55,534 nucleotides of DNA from Ruminococcaceae bacterium UBA1227 (GTDB taxonomy: Bacteria > Bacillota > Clostridia > Oscillospirales > Acutalibacteraceae): the NCBI GenBank assembly GCA_002309175.1, contig DBWX01000002.1, positions 1,905-57,438 on the forward strand, written 5' to 3'. This document shows positions 50,176 to 55,534 of this stretch, piece by piece. The number at the start of each line of letters is the position of its first letter. Within the stretch, counting starts at the first letter, position 1. The notes under the pieces were generated by a model. It saw only the letters and a list, made by a program, of their open reading frames with translations. It did not search any database and was not told the DNA's origin. A program made the position numbers and the translations under genes.

Positions 50176-50207
50176 AAAAAGGCCGAAGCTTCTGCTTCGG
50201 TCTTTTT
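50176..50207. terminator. Bidirectional terminator
   Basis: CCGAAGC/GCTTCGG core (50183-50189, 50194-50200) extended by G-T, G-C and five A-T pairs; loop TTCT. Lies between the convergent lipase and XRE genes. Confidence 0.88.
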
Positions 50208-50215
50208 CAGTCAAT

Positions 50216-51196
50216 TTACTTTATGATATTTCTGACTATCATTCTCGCGGGGGTATACATCACACCGGCCACAAGGAAGACGGGCCATGCGTCAAAGCGG
50301 TTGTTGAAGTACATGATTAAAAAGAATATTACCACCGCAAGACTCCAGTAAGTCGCGTTGAATGTTACAAGTTTGCTGTTTGCCTTCTTGTTCTCCTTCG
50401 TATAGTCAGACTCCTGCAGAAGCATATTGTAACTGTCCTCAACCATATTTATGTTTATGAACATATAGACTGCTGCGGCGATGAGGGCAAGCATTAATCC
50501 GACAAGCAGAATGAGTATTGAATCCGAAACCTCCATGATTCCGCCGATTATCAGTGGAAGTACGGCAAGTATGCACATTACGACACCTATTGCGTTGTAC
50601 CTGGTCTTTTTGTCGTGGAACTCCTCTTTCTTTGCCTTGACTATTCCGGATACACCGTAGGCTGTCTCGAAACTGTCTGTTTCTATGAAGTTATATTTTT
50701 CTTTTCTGCCGCCTGCAGTGATGAAGATAAACACGGCAGCGGCAATGAGTATGAAGAGGAGAGCCAGGCCTATGCCTGTTGCTGCGCCTTCGGTAATCGG
50801 GAGCAGACCCGTATCCTGAAGGCCCGCAAGAACAATAAGGGTTACGGGGCTCAAGATACAGAGGGTTGTGCCAAGCGCAATCTTCGGTGCTCTCTTTCTC
50901 TCGCCTTCCATAAACTCGTTTGCCTGCTCCATTGTGACCACGGTTACTTTTTCTGAAGCCTCAGCTGTCTCATATACTATTTCATTGTCCGTGGGCTCAA
51001 GTTCATCTTTCAGAAGATAATCCGTTGAGACTCCGAAGACCTCTGCAAGCTGAAGTATTTTTGTAAGATCGGGAATAGACTGTGCGCTCTCCCATTTTGA
51101 AACCGACTGTCTGGAGACATCCAGTTTTTCTGCAAGTTCCTCCTGGGACCATCCCAGTTTCTTTCTCTCATTGATTATTTTATCGGCGAGTATCAT
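50216..51196 (-). CDS. XRE-family HTH regulator with membrane-embedded C-terminal half
   Basis: 326 aa from ATG 51196 behind AAAGGAGG. Residues 5-60 are a Cro/C1-type HTH (GWSQEELAEKLDVSRQSVSKWES). From about residue 105 there are roughly six transmembrane segments in three hydrophobic blocks, ending at the C-terminus. Such membrane-tethered XRE proteins are common in Firmicutes; signal and targets are unknown. Followed by the convergent lipase terminator. Confidence 0.8.
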   Translation of the reverse strand: MILADKIINERKKLGWSQEELAEKLDVSRQSVSKWESAQSIPDLTKILQLAEVFGVSTDYLLKDELEPTDNEIVYETAEASEKVTVVTMEQANEFMEGERKRAPKIALGTTLCILSPVTLIVLAGLQDTGLLPITEGAATGIGLALLFILIAAAVFIFITAGGRKEKYNFIETDSFETAYGVSGIVKAKKEEFHDKKTRYNAIGVVMCILAVLPLIIGGIMEVSDSILILLVGLMLALIAAAVYMFININMVEDSYNMLLQESDYTKENKKANSKLVTFNATYWSLAVVIFFLIMYFNNRFDAWPVFLVAGVMYTPARMIVRNIIK

Positions 51197-51287
51197 GGTA
51201 CCGCCTCCTTTCAATGACAATTCTACGGAAAATGCCGGTTGCAGACCATAAAGTCCGCCTTGCAATTTGTCAACTGACGGTTGCAAA

Positions 51288-51518
51288 TCACTCAGAGACA
51301 AGTTCAAATCTGTATTTTTGCTTTACGTCGGGATATTTTTCATGGTCAACCTCACTCAAGAACATTGAAAGGGGTCTGACCCAGAGTGAACCGTCACCAT
51401 AGAGCTTTCTGTAGACGACAACAGTCTCCTCCGTCTCGGAATCCTTCGCCAGTTCCTCGACGAGATAGCAGTTGCCCTTGAAGTGCCTGTAGACACCGTG
51501 AATTTTTATCTCTCTCAT
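51288..51518 (-). CDS. DUF1653 protein
   Basis: 76 aa. HGVYRHFKGNCYLVEELAKDSETEE and LWVRPLSMFLSEVD are the DUF1653 signature, a small beta-rich domain of unknown role. It starts one base after the dtd end, so the two are co-transcribed and translated together. Confidence 0.85.
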   Translation of the reverse strand: MREIKIHGVYRHFKGNCYLVEELAKDSETEETVVVYRKLYGDGSLWVRPLSMFLSEVDHEKYPDVKQKYRFELVSE

Positions 51519-51519
51519 A

Positions 51520-51966
51520 TTAAAGCTCCCTGCTGTCGAGAATTATCGTGAAGGGTCCGTCGTTTAAGAGTGAGACCTTCATATCGGCACCGAAACTGCC
51601 GCACTGTACTTCCGGGACGAATTTCCTACACTCGGAGATAATATACTCGTACATCTCCTCGGCAAACTGCGGGTTGCCGGCCTCCAAAAAGGACGGCCTG
51701 AAACCTTTTTTGCAGTTTGCGTAAAGCGTAAACTGCGAGACGAGCAAAAGGGCGCCGCCGACCTGATCAAGCGACAGGTTGGTCTTGCCCTCCGCATCGT
51801 CAAAGATGCGAAGGCCGACGAGCTTGTGAATCATTTTATCGGCAATCTCTTTTGTGTCCGTGTCCGTGACACCGATGAGGACAAGAAAGCCCTTGTCGAT
51901 GGCACCAATCGTCTCGCCTTCAACCGAAACCGAGGCGGAAGTGACTCTTTGAATTACAAATTTCAT
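51520..51966 (-). CDS. dtd: D-aminoacyl-tRNA deacylase
   Basis: 148 aa. SQFTLYANCKKGFRPSF (active-site SQFTL motif, about 77) and the C-terminal NDGPFTIILDS, the Gly-cis-Pro motif that rejects L-amino acids (GPVT in most members, GPFT here). The enzyme removes D-amino acids and glycine mischarged on tRNA. Normal length. Confidence 0.93.
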   Translation of the reverse strand: MKFVIQRVTSASVSVEGETIGAIDKGFLVLIGVTDTDTKEIADKMIHKLVGLRIFDDAEGKTNLSLDQVGGALLLVSQFTLYANCKKGFRPSFLEAGNPQFAEEMYEYIISECRKFVPEVQCGSFGADMKVSLLNDGPFTIILDSREL

Positions 51967-52020
51967 AACAGTTCTCCTTAAAAAAACAAAAACATTTTAA
52001 CACAAAAAAACTGCATTGCA

Positions 52021-52051
52021 TACCGTTCATGCATCAAATTCTACCGTTCAT
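52021..52051. repeat. Two 10-base direct repeats upstream of the ORF6N gene
   Basis: TACCGTTCAT at 52021-52030 and 52042-52051, 21 bases apart (two helical turns), ahead of a TATAAT at 52084-52089 that lacks a good -35. A candidate activator or autoregulator site. Confidence 0.5.
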
Positions 52052-52116
52052 ACCTAAATCGGGATTTTCATAAAACTATCCGCTATAATGACCTTAAATA
52101 AAAACGGGAGGTCTAT

Positions 52117-53013
52117 ATGGAAACTGCATTAACAACCAATATCGCAATCATTAAAAACAGCATTTATTATTTACGAAACAAACAAGTTATGTTAGACAGC
52201 GATCTCGCAAATCTCTACAATGTAGAAACAAAAAATCTGAACAAAGCGGCAAATCGCAATATCGAACGATTTCCGGAAGATTTTCGTTTTAGATTAACGA
52301 AAGAAGAATACGAAACCTTGAGGTTCCAAATTGGAACCTCAAGTGAAAGTAAAAGTGAACATGGTGGCAGACGGTATTATCCTTACGCATACACTGAACA
52401 AGGAATAGCTATGTTGGCAAGCGTCTTACATACTGAAATTGCTGTTCAGGCAAGTGTTAACATTATGCGCGCCTTTGTAGAAATGCGACACTTCATAACC
52501 AACAATGCCCTGCTCTTTGAAAAGGTCAGTGACATAGAACTGAAACAGCTTGAATATCAAAAGAACACAGACGAGCGATTCAACAAAGTGTTTCAATACA
52601 TTGAGGACCATGCCGAAACAGAACAAAAAGTATTCTTTCAAGGACAGATATATGATGCTTTCAGTCTGATTACATCGCTCATACAAAAGGCAAAAAAAGA
52701 AATAATACTTATTGATAATTACTGCGATGTAGCGACCCTCAATCTTCTGACCAAAAAGTCACCTAAGGCAAATGTAAGACTATATACCCGCTCCAACACA
52801 AAATTAAGCGATGCAGACATCGCAACCTTCAATGCACAGTACCCCACATTGCAGATAACGAAAACCAGCGCTTTCCATGATCGCTTTATTATTCTGGACG
52901 GCAAAACAACTTATCACATCGGAGCGTCCCTGAAGGATGCCGGCAAGAAGTGTTTTGCCATCTCCCTCATCAAAGACCCGCAAACAACAACAGACTTACT
53001 GAAACGTTTATAA
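52117..53013 (+). CDS. ORF6N-domain protein with C-terminal PLD-like domain
   Basis: 298 aa; ATG behind GGGAGGT. The N-terminal ORF6N/KilA-N-like domain (about 8-95: YYLRNKQVMLDSDLANLYNVETKNLNKAANRN, then YAYTEQGIAMLASVL) is a phage-type DNA-binding module. A short coiled linker leads to a phospholipase-D-like domain (about 175-298) with one HDRFIILD motif (His-x-Arg rather than His-x-Lys) and HIGASLKDAGKK. The gene is clearly richer in A+T than its neighbours, and no other phage genes adjoin, so it was probably acquired alone. Possible roles: antirepressor, stress regulator or defence; none is shown. Confidence 0.82.
   Translation: METALTTNIAIIKNSIYYLRNKQVMLDSDLANLYNVETKNLNKAANRNIERFPEDFRFRLTKEEYETLRFQIGTSSESKSEHGGRRYYPYAYTEQGIAMLASVLHTEIAVQASVNIMRAFVEMRHFITNNALLFEKVSDIELKQLEYQKNTDERFNKVFQYIEDHAETEQKVFFQGQIYDAFSLITSLIQKAKKEIILIDNYCDVATLNLLTKKSPKANVRLYTRSNTKLSDADIATFNAQYPTLQITKTSAFHDRFIILDGKTTYHIGASLKDAGKKCFAISLIKDPQTTTDLLKRL
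52317..52343. repeat. 27-base palindrome inside the ORF6N coding region
   Basis: CTTGAGGTTCCAA, one A, TTGGAACCTCAAG: perfect 13-bp arms, coding LRFQIGTSS in the middle of the ORF6N domain. Confidence 0.85.
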
Positions 53014-53060
53014 CTTTCTTAATAGACATCCTTAACATCATCCCTCATATGAGAAAATCA

Positions 53061-53095
53061 AAAGGACTGAAGGAAAACCTTCAGTCCTTTTTATC
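53061..53095. terminator. Bidirectional terminator
   Basis: 13-bp perfect stem AAAGGACTGAAGG/CCTTCAGTCCTTT with an AAAA loop (53061-53090), then TTATCTTTTTT. Shared by the ORF6N gene and the convergent trx gene. Confidence 0.9.
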
Positions 53096-53099
53096 TTTT

Positions 53100-53414
53100 T
53101 TATTTGTCAAGCAGAGCAAGAATGTCCTCTTTGGCGACTACACCCATTGAGGTTGCCCTGGGCTCGCCGTCTTTGAAAGCGATAACGAACGGAATGCCGG
53201 TTACGCCGAATTCGGCTGCAAGTTCGGGGTTCTCGTCAACGTTGATCTTGCCGACTTTTACCTTACCCTCAAGTTCATTGGCTATCTCTTCGATAACGGG
53301 TGAAAGCATCTTGCAGGGGCTGCACCATGTTGCCCAGAAGTCAACAAGTACGGGTATATCGGAATTAATAACTTCCTGCTTGAAATTATCTTTTGTGATT
53401 GTAAGCTCAGCCAT
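53100..53414 (-). CDS. trxA: Thioredoxin
   Basis: 104 aa from ATG 53414 (MAELTITKDNF). Active site WCSPC (Cys31, Cys34; Ser in place of the common Gly) and cis-Pro loop TGIPF. Normal length and fold. Last gene of ohrR-gpx-ftr-trx, so it most likely reduces the adjacent glutathione-peroxidase homologue and is itself reduced by the adjacent FTR-like protein. Confidence 0.93.
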   Translation of the reverse strand: MAELTITKDNFKQEVINSDIPVLVDFWATWCSPCKMLSPVIEEIANELEGKVKVGKINVDENPELAAEFGVTGIPFVIAFKDGEPRATSMGVVAKEDILALLDK

Positions 53415-53430
53415 ATTGTTTCTCCTTTTC

Positions 53431-53631
53431 TCAGTCTTTTGACTTGTAGTAAAGCCTGCAGTGGCAGTAACCTTCAAACTCGGGATCCGCTATCTGATCG
53501 CGAAACTCTTTGCAAATGCACTTGTTCTCGGGTATCTTTTCAAGTCTGCAGGGACAGTAACCGTCCTTGGCCGCAAGGCCTTCCTTAATCATCTTTACGA
53601 CTTCTTCGTCTTTGTTAAGTGTTACAGCCAT
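53431..53631 (-). CDS. Ferredoxin-thioredoxin reductase catalytic-chain-like protein
   Basis: 66 aa from ATG 53631, with GAGGTG 6 bases upstream. Six Cys in CPC (26, 28), CIC (38, 40) and CHC (56, 58), the Cys pattern of the FTR catalytic subunit, whose Cys1/3/4/5 bind a [4Fe-4S] cluster and Cys2/6 form the redox disulfide. Spacing between the clusters (9 and 15 residues) differs from the chloroplast enzyme (16 and 8), and the protein is shorter and lacks a variable-chain partner here. It lies between gpx and trx, which supports reduction of this thioredoxin by ferredoxin. Confidence 0.82.
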   Translation of the reverse strand: MAVTLNKDEEVVKMIKEGLAAKDGYCPCRLEKIPENKCICKEFRDQIADPEFEGYCHCRLYYKSKD

Positions 53632-53643
53632 TTTTGTCACCTC

Positions 53644-54180
53644 TTAAAGCGCAGCAGCTACTGCTTTCTTTACGTCTTTCATATCGTCTGTGGGCTCGAA
53701 GCGGGCAATTACATTACCCTGTCTGTCAACGAGGAACTTTGTGAAGTTCCAGTTGATATATGTCTTGTCGCCGAACTTCTTATTGTTTACCTTTGAGAAC
53801 TTGGAGAGAGCGATATTCTTGATGCCCTTGCTCGCAAAGGGTTTCTCTGTTGCGAGATATGCAAAGAGAGGATCGGCATTCTCGCCGTTTACATCTATCT
53901 TTGCAAACTGAGGGAACTCAGTGCCGAACTTCATTGTGCAGAAGGTGTGAATCTCTTCCTCATCACCCGGCGCCTGGTTCGCAAACTGGTTGCAGGGGAA
54001 GTCGAGAATCTCGAAACCTTTATCCCTGTACTCTTTATACATAGCCTCAAGGGGCTCGTAGTGCGGTGTGAAGCCGCAGCCTGTGGCAGTGTTTACTATG
54101 AGTAAAACCTTGCCCTCATATTCCTTAAGGCTTACATCGTTACCCTGTCTGTCTTTTACCGTGAAATCGTATACACTCAT
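53644..54180 (-). CDS. Glutathione-peroxidase-family thiol peroxidase
   Basis: 178 aa. Peroxidatic Cys in NTATGCGFTPHY, Gln in FPCNQFANQ, and Trp-Asn in NWNFTKFLVD complete the GPx active site. Cys in HTFCTMKFG is the resolving Cys typical of thioredoxin-dependent GPx homologues, so thioredoxin rather than glutathione is the likely reductant; the neighbouring trx gene agrees. 13 bases after ohrR. Confidence 0.92.
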   Translation of the reverse strand: MSVYDFTVKDRQGNDVSLKEYEGKVLLIVNTATGCGFTPHYEPLEAMYKEYRDKGFEILDFPCNQFANQAPGDEEEIHTFCTMKFGTEFPQFAKIDVNGENADPLFAYLATEKPFASKGIKNIALSKFSKVNNKKFGDKTYINWNFTKFLVDRQGNVIARFEPTDDMKDVKKAVAAAL

Positions 54181-54193
54181 TTTTGATTCCTCC

Positions 54194-54634
54194 TTAGGAT
54201 CTTGTTACATTGAGAAGTTCTCTGAGAAGTCCGTAGAGCTGGTGTGCCTTTTCAGGCGGAAGGTCAACGCAGCTTACCACCTGCCTCGGTACATCCTTTG
54301 CCTTCTTTTGGAGTTCTCTGCCTTCCTTCGTGAGAGTTATGACCACGACACGATCATCATTTTCGCTGCGTTTCTTTTCAATAAAGCCTGCGCTTTGCAT
54401 CTTTTTGAGCAGCGGTGACAATGTACCGTTATCCAGCATGAGTTTCTCGCATATCTCGCCGACCGGAATTCCGTCCTTTTCCCACAGCACAAGAAAAACA
54501 AGATACTGTGTGTAAGTCAGGCCCAGGGGCTTGAGTACCGGCGTATAGAGGTTTACTACCTGCCTTGCTGCGGCATAGAGCGGGAAACAAATCTGATTAT
54601 CCAGCTTCATTGCCTCACGATAATCATATTCCAT
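54194..54634 (-). CDS. ohrR: OhrR-type MarR-family peroxide sensor
   Basis: 146 aa winged helix. LDNQICFPLYAAARQV carries the reactive Cys16 of OhrR. A second Cys at 122 is 106 residues later, matching the two-Cys type (Xanthomonas OhrR, Cys22 and Cys127) in which oxidation forms an intersubunit disulfide. The wing (ENDDRVVVITLT) is intact. First gene of the operon; an inverted repeat at its own promoter suggests autoregulation by organic hydroperoxides. Confidence 0.88.
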   Translation of the reverse strand: MEYDYREAMKLDNQICFPLYAAARQVVNLYTPVLKPLGLTYTQYLVFLVLWEKDGIPVGEICEKLMLDNGTLSPLLKKMQSAGFIEKKRSENDDRVVVITLTKEGRELQKKAKDVPRQVVSCVDLPPEKAHQLYGLLRELLNVTRS

Positions 54635-54653
54635 GGTTTCTTCCTCCCAGTTA

Positions 54654-54667
54654 AATTGCTTTCAATT
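54654..54667. promoter_or_regulatory. Candidate OhrR operator
   Basis: Inverted repeat AATTG-CTTT-CAATT just downstream of the ohrR -10; AT-rich half sites with CAATT resemble known OhrR boxes. Confidence 0.5.
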
Positions 54668-54669
54668 GT

Positions 54670-54697
54670 ATTTTATCAAACATATTCCATTTGTCAA
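54670..54697 (-). promoter_or_regulatory. Promoter of the ohrR-gpx-ftr-trx operon
   Basis: Minus strand TTGACA (54692-54697), 16-base spacer, TAAAAT (54670-54675); GGGAGGAAG ribosome binding site precedes the ATG. Confidence 0.7.
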
Positions 54698-54716
54698 CCC
54701 TTTTTTGAAAAAAATA

Positions 54717-54745
54717 AAACCGAGGAGCGTTTTGCGCCTCGGTTT
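54717..54745 (-). terminator. Terminator after dus
   Basis: 9-bp stem AAACCGAGG/CCTCGGTTT (54717-54725, 54737-54745); on the minus strand followed by TATTTTTTTC. Confidence 0.85.
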
Positions 54746-54758
54746 CATACCATTGTAA

Positions 54759-55534
54759 TTATAATGAAGCAGATTGCAGTATTTTATAAGCCAGCTCTGA
54801 AAGTTCCTCCATGGAACTGAGTTTGCCTATGTCGGCGCGGTACTGTGCGGCGCCGCGGAAACCTTTGATATACCAGGCGGCATGCTTGCGCGCCTCTTTC
54901 ATACCTATACTCTCGCCTTTGTACTCGCAGATTTTCTCCACATGCTTTATCATGACACGCATGATTTCGGAAATCGGCGGCTCGGGGATGATACGCAGTT
55001 CGGGTGAGAGATATGAGTTTATCTGGTGGAAGACCCAGGGCCTGCCCTGCGCGCCGCGTCCGACGGCGACGGCGTCACAGCCGGTGCGCTCAAGCATGAC
55101 GGAGGCCGTGGGTCCGTCAATGACATCGCCGTTGCCGATGACCGGTATCTTTACCGACCTCTTGACCTCGGCAATGGCGTCGTAGTTTATGCCGGGAGCA
55201 TACATCTGCTCCTTGGTGCGTCCGTGGACGGTGACGGCGGCAACACCGACGTCCTCCATGCGCTTTGCGAATTCAACGCAATTTATGTGCTCAGAGTCCC
55301 AGCCCGTGCGAAACTTTACGGTGACCGGTATATCTACCGCATTTACAACTGCTTTTGCAATGTCCTGCGCAAGCTGCGGATTCTTCATGAGACTCGCTCC
55401 GCCGCCGTTTCCGGCAATCTTCGGTGCGGGACAGCCCATGTTTATGTCTATCCAGTCGGGAGCGTATGCGAGTGCGTCCTCTGCGGCCTTCGCGAGGATT
55501 TCGGGGCTGTCCCCGAAAATCTGAACGGCGGCCG
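54759..55534 (-). CDS. dus: tRNA-dihydrouridine synthase, DusB-like (5' end cut off)
   Basis: The frame is open to the right edge, so about 60-70 N-terminal residues are missing. It reads VQIFGDSPEILAKAA, DWIDINMGCPAPKI (conserved catalytic-type Cys in GCP), VKFRTGW, VHGRTKEQMY, IGNGDV and AVGRGAQGRPWVF, the FMN and substrate motifs of Dus enzymes, which reduce uridines in the tRNA D-loop. The DusB type is usual in Firmicutes. Ends 14 bases before a strong terminator. Confidence 0.92.
   Translation of the reverse strand, partial: AAVQIFGDSPEILAKAAEDALAYAPDWIDINMGCPAPKIAGNGGGASLMKNPQLAQDIAKAVVNAVDIPVTVKFRTGWDSEHINCVEFAKRMEDVGVAAVTVHGRTKEQMYAPGINYDAIAEVKRSVKIPVIGNGDVIDGPTASVMLERTGCDAVAVGRGAQGRPWVFHQINSYLSPELRIIPEPPISEIMRVMIKHVEKICEYKGESIGMKEARKHAAWYIKGFRGAAQYRADIGKLSSMEELSELAYKILQSASL

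Noticed and set aside
52117..53013. Prophage remnant
   Set aside because: Only one phage-type gene is present; no integrase, structural gene or attachment repeats flank it.

Overview
The window looks like chromosomal DNA from an anaerobic, low-to-mid GC Bacillota of the class Clostridia, probably Ruminococcaceae/Oscillospirales-like. The evidence is the gene order ylxM-ffh-rpsP-khpA-rimM-trmD and phoH-ybeY-era-mutS2-recO, strong AGGAGG-type ribosome binding sites with frequent GTG/TTG starts, TagF-type CDP-glycerol transferases, an HPr with both His15 and regulatory Ser, a type I dockerin protein, an ECF cobalt/nickel transporter and an OhrR/GPx/thioredoxin unit. No transposase, integrase, CRISPR array, rRNA or replication origin is visible. 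There is one tRNA (Arg, anticodon CCG). No gene-free stretch exceeds 300 bases.

Layout. 1-2.3 kb: the 3' end of an MFS-LuxR regulator and an exported DnaJ-type zinc-finger protein broken by a frameshift. 2.3-4.9 kb: cbiMQO metal transporter (minus strand). 5-7.9 kb: two convergent CDP-glycerol glycerophosphotransferase-family genes whose stop codons lie in a shared terminator hairpin. 8-9.2 kb: a diguanylate cyclase. 9.2-14.3 kb: a four-gene glycerol-3-phosphate/ether-lipid-like redox operon with a divergent TetR gene and a candidate operator. 15-19 kb: a membrane protein with a long Pro/Ala-rich tail and a secreted dockerin protein. 19-23.7 kb: ftsE-ftsX-M23 peptidase-S41-like gene, the last with its catalytic dyad lost. 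23.9-29.6 kb: CdaR-type regulator, rsuA, a coiled-coil protein, coaD, rsmD, uvrC. 29.7-33.7 kb: ptsH and the SRP/ribosome-assembly operon. 33.9-39.4 kb: recO, mutS2, era, ybeY, phoH. 39.6-43.9 kb: a Cys-rich small protein with DUF1015, an SGNH hydrolase with MucBP-like repeats, a lipoprotein, tRNA-Arg and an MBL-fold protein. 43.9-48.9 kb: rfbB, tsaD, rimI, polA. 49-53 kb: a family I.5-like lipase, an XRE membrane regulator, DUF1653, dtd and an AT-rich ORF6N/PLD-like gene. 53.1-54.6 kb: a compact peroxide-response operon (OhrR, GPx, ferredoxin-thioredoxin-reductase-like protein, thioredoxin). The right edge cuts a dus gene.

Most of the window is housekeeping. The points most worth a second look are the self-contained ferredoxin-dependent peroxide relay at 53.1-54.7 kb; paired 23-bp palindromes flanking the SRP operon promoter; two intergenic regions where divergent promoters overlap face to face; the S41 homologue without catalytic Ser/Lys; the frameshifted exported zinc-finger protein; the BON-domain GlpA-like operon; and the ORF6N gene with an internal 27-nt palindrome. 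All functional statements rest on motif recognition by eye; no database search was possible.
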